Part shown: piece by piece, positions 10,579 through 19,700 of the stretch
Position numbering within the stretch: the first letter of the stretch is position 1
How the letters are laid out: every line of letters begins with the position of its first letter
Assembly (NCBI RefSeq): GCF_900108225.1
Contig: NZ_FNUZ01000004.1
Coordinates: 1-64,000 of the forward strand
Source of the DNA: Thalassococcus halodurans
GTDB lineage: Bacteria > Pseudomonadota > Alphaproteobacteria > Rhodobacterales > Rhodobacteraceae
DNA length: 64,000 nt
Direction: 5' to 3'
Notes under the pieces: generated by a model
What the model was told of the DNA's origin: nothing
What the model saw: only the letters and a program-made list of their open reading frames with translations
Database searches by the model: none
Made by a program: the position numbers and the translations under genes

Positions 10579-11556
10579 ATGAAACTGAAACGCGCGCTCG
10601 CTCTTGTTTATCTGGCGTCATCCTGTGCCTTTGCCTTTATGGCTCAGGCCCAGCAAGGAACGGACATTCCTGCAGAATTCCCGCCCGCCAGTTACGAAGG
10701 CCGCCAGTATGTGGACAGCCGTGGCTGCGTGTATGTGCGCGCAGGCATCGATGGTGCGGTCGATTGGGTGCCGCGTGTCAGCCGTGCACGGGAACATTTG
10801 TGCGGCGCGCAGCCGACTTTTGCTGCTGCCGCCCCTGCGCCAACCGTCGCGCCCATCCCGAAAGACGCAATCAAGATCGTGCCGGCGACCACGGTCGTGC
10901 CTGCGGCCAAACCAACGGCGGCTCCGCAGCAACCGGTCCGCGTCGTGCGCACCGCACCTGCGCCCGCGCCGGTGGCCAAGCCCGTCACCAAAACAATCGT
11001 AAAAGCACCAGCTTCCAAACCTGTCGCACCAGCGCCCAAGGTGATCAAAACGCTGCCCAAAGTGGCCACGCCGCGTGTCTTGAAGGCTGCGCCGGTACCG
11101 CAAAAACGCATGATCGAAGTGCCTGCTGATAACCAGAGCGCCTGTCAGGGCGCGTCGGCGATTTCGAACAAATACATCGGAAACGGTGGCCGTTACCCAG
11201 TGCGCTGCGGGTCGCAGGACACAGGTCACGTGACAGAAATCCGCCGCAGCAAAGTCACGCCGTCTGGCGGTTCGTTCCGGTCCTATCAGGACAGCCGCGG
11301 CGGCAACCTGCCGGGCAACACCGTGATCGTCCCCAAGCATGTTTATGACGATCACGAAGGCATCAAACCGCAGATCCCGGCAGGCTACCGGTCTGTTTGG
11401 GAAGATGATCGCCTGAACCCCTACCGCGCCTATCAGACGGTTCAGGGGTATTACGACACTCAGGCCAAGTGGACGAACACCGTTCCGCGCCGCATGCTGA
11501 CACCGTCCGAGGCAGCGAAGGCCAAAATCAAAGCGCCGAAAATCGTCAGCCGCTAA
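10579..11556 (+). CDS. Conserved secreted protein, Ala/Pro/Lys-rich, function unknown
   Basis: 325 residues. It starts with a classical signal peptide (MKLKRALALVYLASSCAFAF ending near AQA). A short conserved globular part follows (EGRQYVDSRGCVYVRAG, two cysteines). Residues about 80-185 are a low-complexity linker of Ala, Pro, Lys and Val. The C-terminal part contains CQG and CGSQDTGH cysteines and a conserved tail with YDTQAKWT. It is probably exported and possibly envelope-bound. I recall similar proteins in Rhodobacteraceae sometimes tagged as SPOR-like, but no SPOR fold can be shown here. A GGGGT site precedes the chosen ATG. It is followed by a repeat-like hairpin region. Confidence 0.7.
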   Translation: MKLKRALALVYLASSCAFAFMAQAQQGTDIPAEFPPASYEGRQYVDSRGCVYVRAGIDGAVDWVPRVSRAREHLCGAQPTFAAAAPAPTVAPIPKDAIKIVPATTVVPAAKPTAAPQQPVRVVRTAPAPAPVAKPVTKTIVKAPASKPVAPAPKVIKTLPKVATPRVLKAAPVPQKRMIEVPADNQSACQGASAISNKYIGNGGRYPVRCGSQDTGHVTEIRRSKVTPSGGSFRSYQDSRGGNLPGNTVIVPKHVYDDHEGIKPQIPAGYRSVWEDDRLNPYRAYQTVQGYYDTQAKWTNTVPRRMLTPSEAAKAKIKAPKIVSR

Positions 11557-11615
11557 GGGGCTTTGCCCCCTTGGCCTGCGGCCAATTCCCCCAAGGTATT
11601 TGGGGAAAGAAAATA
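11557..11615 (+). repeat. Intergenic REP-like palindromic element, copy 1
   Basis: Directly after the stop codon come GGGGCTTTGCCCC, TTGGCCTGCGGCCAA and then a CCCCCAAGGTATTTGGGG stretch. The reverse complement of 49380-49432 has the same order of parts (GGGGCGCTGCCCC, TTGGCCTTTGGCCAA, CCCCGGAGTATTTG). It looks like a dispersed roseobacter intergenic palindrome family that may act as a 3'-end hairpin. Confidence 0.6.
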
Positions 11616-11697
11616 CTTGTAATCAGAGCGCCAAACCCGAGGTCGCAGCCAAAGGCTGAGGCCGAGATGACCTGTGCGGCGCAGCCGCGCATCTGGA

Positions 11698-12726
11698 TCA
11701 GTTGCCGCAAATACCCTGAAGGCGGATCCAGTCGCCGTCAGCCAGAACCTGACGGCTGCCTTCCGAGGCGCGGGGATCCGCTTCGATCAGGGCCAGTGTC
11801 GTTTCGCCAGTGACGTCTACCGCATAGGCATAGGGCGATGAGCGCAGCTCGGCGGCGTTGAAGGCGGCAATCAATAGCTGTGGGTCAACGGGCGCATTGG
11901 GTTGGACCATGACGTGTTCGGCGTAGCTGTCCAGCGCGCTGTCGGGCAAAGAGCCTGTGGTCAGCAGCTTCAGGCTGGCCCAGAGGCCCGCGTGTTGCAG
12001 CAGATCCTGAAGCGGATCACTTGCCGCCGCGCGGACCGCTTCGGCTAGGATGTAGCCTGCGGGCACATCTGCATCTTCTGGGTCTTCGACCAGTGCACGG
12101 TTCAGAAGGATGCGTCCGCCGGGCAGGTGGGTTGTGGTGGCAACGCCATCGGGCAGGACGACCAGCGCATTTGATCGTTGCGGGCCAAGGATACGGGCCG
12201 CCAGTTTGCGCAGTGGCTCTTTCGCCTCGGGCGCGGCACAGGGGCTGCCGCTGACGCGGCTGATCCGGTCCAGAAGCGCGGTGCCGATTTCGGCGCGTTT
12301 GACGGGGGGCACGACTTTGCCCGAATAACTCAGCAAAGCGCCGGGCAGCCAGAAGACGGCCAATCCGACGATCGCCACGGCAGATACACCTGCTAGAATG
12401 TGGCGCAGCTTGCCGGGTTGGGGGCGGCTGCGGTCGACGGCACGCAGGATCCGGTCCAACGCGTCGATCATCTGATCTTCACCTTCGGCCAGTTCCAGTG
12501 TTTCGTTCGGATCGCCGTCGGGGTGATAGATCGCGGGACGGTCGCCTTTGGCGCTGGCCCGTTCAATGGCAGCAAGCGACCAGTGGCCTAGCACGCGGTC
12601 TTGCATGTCGGCGATGGTCAGGGTCGCATCGCCCAGGGACACAACCACTTCACGCCGTTGCGCCGCGCCATCCGCGCGCCACAGGCCCGTGGCCTCAAGC
12701 CGTTCGTATTCGTGTAGTGCTGTCAT
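11698..12726 (-). CDS. Conserved membrane-anchored protein, function unknown
   Basis: 342 residues; not recognised as any enzyme family. The N-terminal ~110 residues look like a small cytosolic domain (VVVSLGDATLTIADMQDRVLGHWSLAAIERA). One transmembrane segment follows at about residues 117-138 (HILAGVSAVAIVGLAVFWLPGA). The rest would be periplasmic, with LPGGRILLNRALVEDPEDADVPAGYILAEAVRAA resembling a metallopeptidase scaffold, but no HExxH is present. The frame is open 90 codons upstream, but the MTALHEYERLEATG start has typical content and the extension is junk-like. It follows the acyl-CoA ligase gene by 74 bases on the same strand. Confidence 0.65.
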   Translation of the reverse strand: MTALHEYERLEATGLWRADGAAQRREVVVSLGDATLTIADMQDRVLGHWSLAAIERASAKGDRPAIYHPDGDPNETLELAEGEDQMIDALDRILRAVDRSRPQPGKLRHILAGVSAVAIVGLAVFWLPGALLSYSGKVVPPVKRAEIGTALLDRISRVSGSPCAAPEAKEPLRKLAARILGPQRSNALVVLPDGVATTTHLPGGRILLNRALVEDPEDADVPAGYILAEAVRAAASDPLQDLLQHAGLWASLKLLTTGSLPDSALDSYAEHVMVQPNAPVDPQLLIAAFNAAELRSSPYAYAVDVTGETTLALIEADPRASEGSRQVLADGDWIRLQGICGN

Positions 12727-12800
12727 ACCGCCGGGCTGCCCTGCCTCTTTGCGGCGCACGCTAGCACGGGCAAAGGGACAAGGGCAACGCGCGGCGGCAT

Positions 12801-14429
12801 TCAGAGCGTTTTTGCCGCTTCGCGCAGGGCGAACTTCTGGATTTTTCCGGTCGATGTTTTCGGCAGCTCCTGAAAGACGACCTTCTTGGGCGTTTTGAAC
12901 CCCGCCAGTGTTTCGCGCGAGAAGGCGATCAGCGTGGCTTCGTCCACCTCGCAGCCTTCTTTCAGTTCCACAAAGGCGCAGGGCACTTCGCCCCACTTCT
13001 CGTCGGGTTTCGCGACCACCGCGCAGAGGCTGACGGCGTCGTGGCCCATCAGCACAGATTCAACCTCGACCGACGAGATGTTTTCCCCGCCCGAGATGAT
13101 GATGTCCTTGGCGCGGTCCGCGATGCGCAGATAGCCGTCTTCTTCCAGAAGCGCGATGTCACCGGAATGGAAGTAGCCGCCTGCAAAGGCCTCGGCCGTG
13201 GCTTCGGGGTTTTTGTAGTAGCCCTTCATCACGCCGTTGCCGCGGAACATGATTTCGCCGCGTGTTTCGGCGTCGCGCGGTACACGGTTCATGCTGTCGC
13301 CGTCCATGACGGTAACCTCTTCGATGAACGGCATGGCCACACCCTGACGGGCCTTCAGCGATGCGCGTTCGGCGCCTTTGGTGTCGTCCCACTTACTGCG
13401 CCATGTGCATTCGGTCGCGGGGCCATAGGTTTCGGTCAGGCCATAGACATGGGTGATGTTAAAACCCAAGGGTTCGATCTTGGCCAGCGTCGCGGGGGCA
13501 GGGGGCGCGCCTGCGGTAAAGACCTCGACCACGTGATCGAAATCGCGGCGGTCAGCCTCGGGCGCGTTGATCAGCATGTTCAGAACGATGGGTGCGCCGC
13601 CGAAATGCGTGACCTTTTCGTCCGCGATGATGCGGTAGATGTCTTTCGCGACGATATCGCGGCAGCAGGCGATCGTGCCGCCGACCGCAGGCATCAGCCA
13701 TGTGTGGCACCAGCCATTGCAGTGGAACAGCGGGACAATCGTCAGGTAAACAGGGTTCATCACGATGCGCCACGAAATGACCTGACCCATGGCATTCAGA
13801 TAGGCCCCGCGGTGGTGATAGACGACACCCTTGGGGCGGCCTGTGGTGCCCGAGGTATAGTTCAGAGCGATGCTTTCCCATTCGTCCTGCGGATAGACCC
13901 ACGCAAAATCTGTGTCGCCTTCGGCCAGAAGCCCGTCATAGGTCGGGTGGCGGCCTGTGGCCTGCAGGCCCGCGACGGTGTCCACAACCTCGATGATTTC
14001 GGGGCCTTCTGTTTCGGCGCGTTCCTTGGCGGCTTCGGCCAGTTCGATGAACTGCGTGTCGACCAGCGCAATCTTTGCGCCGCCGTGATCAAAGATGTAG
14101 GCCACCGTGTCCACATCCAGACGGGTGTTGATCGAATTCAGGATGGCGCCGGTTGCGGGCACGCCAAAATGCGCTTCGGCATGGGCGGGGATGTTGGGCA
14201 GGATCGTTGCGACCACATCGCCAGAGGCAACGCCGCGTTTGGACAGGGCCGAGGCCAGCTGGGTCACGCGGTCGCGGTATTCGGCGTAGGTGACGCGGTG
14301 CGATCCGTAAACGACGGCAAGATGGTCGGCGAAGACATCCGCGGCGCGTGCCAGAAATGACAGCGGTGTCAGTGCAGTGTAGTTCGCGGCATTCTTGTCC
14401 AGCCCGGTTTCATCAGCCAACCAGCCCAT
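12801..14429 (-). CDS. AMP-dependent acyl-CoA ligase, DmdB-like
   Basis: Acyl-adenylate-forming ligase of 542 residues. Motifs: YTSGTTGRPKG (ATP/AMP loop), YGLTETYGPA, YFHSGD, and the C-terminal KTSTGKIQK lysine motif. Length and sequence style resemble DmdB (3-methylmercaptopropionate-CoA ligase) and medium-chain fatty acid ligases; the substrate cannot be fixed from sequence. A paralogue lies at 35640-37274 in the sulfur cassette. The start at 14429 is chosen because GAGAGG precedes it; an in-frame TTG five codons upstream is weaker. Probably co-transcribed with the downstream unknown gene. Confidence 0.85.
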   Translation of the reverse strand: MGWLADETGLDKNAANYTALTPLSFLARAADVFADHLAVVYGSHRVTYAEYRDRVTQLASALSKRGVASGDVVATILPNIPAHAEAHFGVPATGAILNSINTRLDVDTVAYIFDHGGAKIALVDTQFIELAEAAKERAETEGPEIIEVVDTVAGLQATGRHPTYDGLLAEGDTDFAWVYPQDEWESIALNYTSGTTGRPKGVVYHHRGAYLNAMGQVISWRIVMNPVYLTIVPLFHCNGWCHTWLMPAVGGTIACCRDIVAKDIYRIIADEKVTHFGGAPIVLNMLINAPEADRRDFDHVVEVFTAGAPPAPATLAKIEPLGFNITHVYGLTETYGPATECTWRSKWDDTKGAERASLKARQGVAMPFIEEVTVMDGDSMNRVPRDAETRGEIMFRGNGVMKGYYKNPEATAEAFAGGYFHSGDIALLEEDGYLRIADRAKDIIISGGENISSVEVESVLMGHDAVSLCAVVAKPDEKWGEVPCAFVELKEGCEVDEATLIAFSRETLAGFKTPKKVVFQELPKTSTGKIQKFALREAAKTL

Positions 14430-14627
14430 AGTCCTCTCCCTCAAAAACTCCGGAACAGAGATGAGCAGGTTTTAAAGGCTATGAAAAGGCCAACCAAAGC
14501 ATGTTAGCGCTATGGGTCTGCGATTTTCCAAAGGCGGGACAACTTGCCACGTCCCGCGCGCATGATCGCGCAGGGGTTGGTGGGGTTTCCATTGCGCAAG
14601 AAGCGTGCTGCGCGGTAAAACGGAGGC

Positions 14628-15284
14628 ATGATCATCTCATCCGGCCGTGGCTATATCTTTGTTCATATTCCCAAAACGGGCGGGACATCCTTGGCGATGG
14701 CGCTTGAGGATCGGGCACACAAGGATGACATCCTGATTGGCGACACGCCCAAAGCGGTCAAGCGGCGCAACCGGTTGAAGGGCGTCACGACCAAGGGGCG
14801 GCTGTGGAAGCACTCCACGCTGGCCGATATCGAAGGCATCCTGCCCGAAGATCAGCTTGCCCCCTTGAAAGTGTTCACCCTGATCCGCAACCCGTGGGAC
14901 CGTTTGGTCAGCTATTACCATTGGCTGCGCGAACAAAGCTTTCTGCATCCCGCTGTTGCCTTGGCCAAAAGCCTCGATTTTGATCGCTTTCTGGGCCATC
15001 CCGTGATCGCGGACAGCATTCGCAGCAATGACTATCCCAGCTATGTGACCACGTCGGACGGGGTTGAACAGCCCTGTAGTTATCTCAAGCTGGAAGACCC
15101 CGACGCCGCGCTTGATGCGTTCGAGGCGCATCTGGGGTTTCGCCCTGACCTGGGGCACGAAAACGCATCGGATCGGGCACGGGACTGGCGCGGGTATTAC
15201 AGTGATCTAACCGCAGGTCTGGTGGCGGACATCTGCGCCAAGGACATCGCACGCTTCGGCTATTCCTTCGATCCTGAAAAGTAA
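14628..15284 (+). CDS. Sulfotransferase family 2 domain protein
   Basis: 218 residues. The N-terminal FVHIPKTGGTS is the 5'-phosphosulfate-binding loop of PAPS-dependent sulfotransferases, and LIRNPWDRLVSYYHW is the 3'-phosphate-binding motif. The protein probably transfers sulfate from PAPS to a glycan or other cell-surface acceptor; the acceptor is unknown. No signal peptide or membrane segment is seen, unlike Golgi relatives. A GGAGG site precedes the ATG. It is divergent from the acyl-CoA ligase and upstream of a thiolase gene. Confidence 0.82.
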   Translation: MIISSGRGYIFVHIPKTGGTSLAMALEDRAHKDDILIGDTPKAVKRRNRLKGVTTKGRLWKHSTLADIEGILPEDQLAPLKVFTLIRNPWDRLVSYYHWLREQSFLHPAVALAKSLDFDRFLGHPVIADSIRSNDYPSYVTTSDGVEQPCSYLKLEDPDAALDAFEAHLGFRPDLGHENASDRARDWRGYYSDLTAGLVADICAKDIARFGYSFDPEK

Positions 15285-15355
15285 ACGACCGTTCATTTTT
15301 GCTTGCGCTTCGGCGCGAAAAGCGCAGTCTGTACCCAAGTGAGGGAGGAATAGAC

Positions 15356-16570
15356 ATGCCACGCGATCTGACAGCAGAACCGGTAATGATCCTTGGGGCG
15401 ACGCGTACGCCGTTGGGGGCGTTTCAGGGGGCGTTTTCGCCTTTGTCGGCCACCGAACTGGGGTCGGTCGCGATCCGCGCGGCTGTTGAGCAGGCGGGCA
15501 TCGCGCCGGAACGCGTGGATGAAGTGTTGATGGGCAACGTGTTGTCCGCCGGTCTGGGCCAGGCACCTGCACGGCAGGCGGCGCTGGGGGCGGGTCTGTC
15601 CACAGCGACGCCTTGCACGACGGTGTCCAAGGTCTGCGGATCGGGGATGAAGGCCGTGATGCAGGCCCACGACGCGATCAAGGTTGGCAGTATCGATTTG
15701 GCCGTGGCCGGTGGCATGGAAAGCATGACCAACGCGCCGTATCTGTTGCCCAAGGCCCGCGGCGGTGCGCGGATCGGGCACGACCGGATGCTGGATCATA
15801 TGATGCTGGACGGTCTGGAAGATGCCTATGACATCGCGCCGGACGGCACTCGCCGTTCTATGGGCACCTTTGGCGAGGATTGCGCGCGGAAATACCAGTT
15901 CACCCGCGATTTGCAGGATCAATACGCGATTGAAAGCGTGACGCGCGCCCAAAAGGCCGCGTCGGAGGGCAGCTTTGACTGGGAAATCGCGCCAGTGACG
16001 TTGCGCACCCGTAAGGGCGAACAGACCGTGACGCAGGATGAAGGCCCGCAGCGCATTGATCCGTCAAAAATCCCGAACCTGCGGCCCGCCTTTGCCAAAG
16101 ACGGGACCATCACGGCAGCGTCGTCTTCGTCAATCAACGACGGGGCGGCAGCGCTGGTTCTGGGCCGCGCATCCGAGGCCGAGGCTTTGGGCCTGACCCC
16201 CATCGCCCGCATCGTCGGCCACGCGGCTTATGCGGGCGAGCCGGGCTGGTTCACCACGGCACCGATCTACGCCAAGCAAAAGCTGGCTGAAAAAATCGGC
16301 TGGTCGCTGGACGAGGTCGAACTGTTCGAAATCAACGAAGCCTTCGCCGTGGTTGCCATGGCGTCCATGTCATCCTGCGGGATTGATCGGGACCGGTTGA
16401 ACGTGCACGGCGGCGCGGTGGCCTTGGGCCATCCTATCGGTGCATCTGGCGCGCGAATCCTTGTGACGCTGCTGGGCGCGATGAAGGCCCGCAAGGCGCG
16501 TCGGGGCATCGCCTCGATCTGCATCGGTGGTGGCGAAGCGACAGCAATCGCGTTGGAAATGGAGCATTAA
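15356..16570 (+). CDS. Acetyl-CoA C-acetyltransferase (thiolase)
   Basis: 404 residues. The enzyme condenses two acetyl-CoA to acetoacetyl-CoA or runs in reverse. The acyl-enzyme Cys is C94 in SKVCGSGMKA; the active-site His motif NEAFAVVA, the GGAVALGHPIGASGAR block and the second Cys motif CIGGGEATA follow. The ATG at 15356 has a strong GAGGGAGGA site. No phaB or phaC neighbour is present, so it may serve amino acid or fatty acid breakdown rather than polyhydroxybutyrate synthesis. Confidence 0.9.
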   Translation: MPRDLTAEPVMILGATRTPLGAFQGAFSPLSATELGSVAIRAAVEQAGIAPERVDEVLMGNVLSAGLGQAPARQAALGAGLSTATPCTTVSKVCGSGMKAVMQAHDAIKVGSIDLAVAGGMESMTNAPYLLPKARGGARIGHDRMLDHMMLDGLEDAYDIAPDGTRRSMGTFGEDCARKYQFTRDLQDQYAIESVTRAQKAASEGSFDWEIAPVTLRTRKGEQTVTQDEGPQRIDPSKIPNLRPAFAKDGTITAASSSSINDGAAALVLGRASEAEALGLTPIARIVGHAAYAGEPGWFTTAPIYAKQKLAEKIGWSLDEVELFEINEAFAVVAMASMSSCGIDRDRLNVHGGAVALGHPIGASGARILVTLLGAMKARKARRGIASICIGGGEATAIALEMEH

Positions 16571-16747
16571 GCTCCATTCCAGAAACATTAATTGCCCCCA
16601 AAACTGGCATCACCCCGGGATTACTCAACGTAAGCTTGACTGACTGGTAAAATTGGTTTGCAGTTAAACCGACTTTGGTCATCCATTTGTTACAGCAAGC
16701 TGCAAAGCCAATTTAAAGCAGTTTGATTTTAATCCGGGGGGATTACT

Positions 16748-19700
16748 ATGTTTGGACGCGCGTCGTTTAGCGGCAAAGGCCGCTTTGTGTTTAATTTGAA
16801 TAAAGATTTCGGAACTCAGGGTGATGATACTCTGGCCGGAACGGAAGACACGGATTTCATCTGGGGCCGTCGTGGCGATGATGTCATTCTGGGGTCTAGC
16901 GGCTACGATTATATCGACGGCGGTCAGGGCTTTGATGTTGTGTCCTTCGAAGGCTCGGTTCTGGATTACGACATTGGCGACGGTCTGAACCACCTGTCCC
17001 GCTTTGCGATGATCGCCGCGCTGGAAGGCGCCCCCACCACCGGAAGTACATCGCTGAAAGACGTGGAAGCGCTTTATTTCGCGGCGGACGACTACACCTA
17101 CTATCTGGATGGCACGAACAACGCGGTTCTGGCAGGCGATGACACTGCCGCCGCTGTTGAAAATGTCGAACTGACCATCGCGGGTGCCGATCTTCTGGCC
17201 AACGATGTGGAATTTGACGGTGACCGGATGGTCATCATCGCGGTCGACGCGACCTCGGCGCTGGGGGCGTCGGTGTCTTTGGTGGACGGCAACGTGGTTT
17301 ACTTCCCTGACACGGCCTTTGACGCGCTGGCCGAGGGCGATGTGGTCACAGACACGTTTACCTATACCGTTGATGACGGGCTGGGCGGCACCGATGTCGC
17401 GACGGTGACCGTGACGGTCACAGGCACCAACGACGATCCGGTTCTGACCATCGCCAGCGCCGTCACAATTGACGAAAACACAACCGACGTGACGACCGCT
17501 CAGGTCACGGATGTGGATGGCACGACCGCGACCTACAGCCTGTCCGGCGCGGATGAAGCTCTGTTCACGATTGACCAGACGACCGGCACTTTGTCGTTTA
17601 TCACAGCCCCCGATTTTGAGGCGCCCGAGGATGACGGCACGGACAACGTTTATAACGTGACGGTCACGGCCACCGACGAATTCGGCGGCACCGACAGTGC
17701 AGATGTCGCGGTAACTGTGGCGGATGTTCTGGAACTGCCCGTCATCGACGCGCGCATCAACGAATTCCACTACGACAACGATGGTTCGGACACCGGCGAG
17801 TTCATCGAAATCCGCACTGCTGCGGGTGATGATGTGTCTTTCCTGACGGTCGAACTGGTCAACGGGTCCACCGGCTTTGTCTACAACACGATCGCCGTCA
17901 ACGGCACCGACATGACCAGCGACGGCACCTATGATTACTATGTGATCAACCTGCCCACGAACGGTCTGCAAAACGGAAGCCCCGATGGCATCGTTCTGAC
18001 CAACGGCCCCGAGGTGATCGAGTTCCTGTCATACGAAGGCTCGCTTGATGCGATAGATGGTGCGGCTGCTGGCATGACCTCGACCGATATCGGTGTTTCT
18101 GAGGCTGGTTCGACACCTGTCGGCTTCTCGCTTCAGCGCAACGACGATGGCACATGGCGTGAACCCGAGGAAAACACATCCGGTGCCGAAAACGTGCCGG
18201 TGGTCGAACCTGCCCAAATCGTGATCACCGAGATCATGCAGAATCCCTCTGCTGTGGCAGACAGCGCAGGTGAGTATTTCGAAATCTACAACGCTGGCAC
18301 CGAGCCGGTGGATATCAACGGCTGGACCGTGTCGGACAATGATTTCGACAGTTTTGTCATCGACAATGGTGGTCCGCTGATCGTGCCTGCTGGCGGGTAT
18401 CTGGTGCTTGGCAACAACGCCGATACCGCGACAAACGGCGGCGTCCCTGTCGATTACGAATACAGCGGCATGTTCCTTGCCAATGGTGCCGACGAGATTG
18501 TTCTGACCGATACCAACAGCGTTGAGATCGACCGCGTCGAATACGACGACGGCCCGAACTTCCCCGATCCAACCGGCGCGTCGATGGAGCTGATTGATGT
18601 GACGCTGGACAACAATGTCGGGGCCAACTGGACCACAGCCGAAGATGCCTTTGGCGACGGTGATCTGGGCACGCCCGGTGCGTCGAATGACGGGCCAGTG
18701 GACCTGACGCCGCGGATCAACGAGCTTCATTATGACAACGTTGATGGAGATACAGGCGAATTCATCGAGGTTCGTGTCGCCGCTGGAACCGATGTTTCGG
18801 CCATGAGCGTCGAGCTATATAACGGTAGCACCGGCGCGCTGTATGGTCGCTCGCTGTTGGGGAACAGGACGCCGACCAGTGACGGCACGTATGACTATTA
18901 CAAGCTGAATTTCCTTGGCATTCAGAACGGATCGCCCGACGGCCTCGCGCTGGTCGACAATGGCGAAGTGATAGAATTCCTGTCCTACGAGGGCACATTC
19001 ACGGCCACGGACAGCACAGCGATTGGGCTGACGTCCGAAGACATCGGTGTGTTCGAGGACAATAGCACGCCTGTCGGTTTCTCGCTTCAGCGGAACGAAG
19101 ATGGCACGTGGAGCGCGCCTTCTGAAAACACTGGCGGTGCTGCGAATACCGAAGGCGATCCGGGCCCCGACGCGACGGCGGTCAAAATCTCGGAAATTCA
19201 GGGGCAGGGTGGTGACAGCCTGTTGCTCGGCCAATCCGTGTCCGTAACCGCGGTGGTGACGTATGTGACGACCGACGGTTTCTTCCTTCAGGAAGAAGAT
19301 ATCGACGCGGACGGCGATTTGCTGACCTCGGAAGGCATCTTTGTCTTCACTGGCGGCGGTGACCTTGTAAGCCTTGGCGACGTGATGACGGTCACGGGAA
19401 CGGTTGGCGAATTCTTTGGCCAGACCCAAATCGCGGCGACCAGCACCGAGTTTGTCACCACGACCAACGTCATGCCGACACCAGCCACGATCACCCTGTC
19501 GCCGGATATGGCGCAAAATTACGAAGCCTATGAAGGCATGCAGGTGCTGGTCGAAAGCGGCACGGCTGATCCTTTGACGGTCATCACCAATTTCAACCTT
19601 GACCGTTTTGGCCAGATCACCGTGTCGTCCGGCAACCAGTACCAGCCGACGCAGCTTTATGATGCCCAGACACAGGCCGCTGAAATCGATGCCCTGCAAG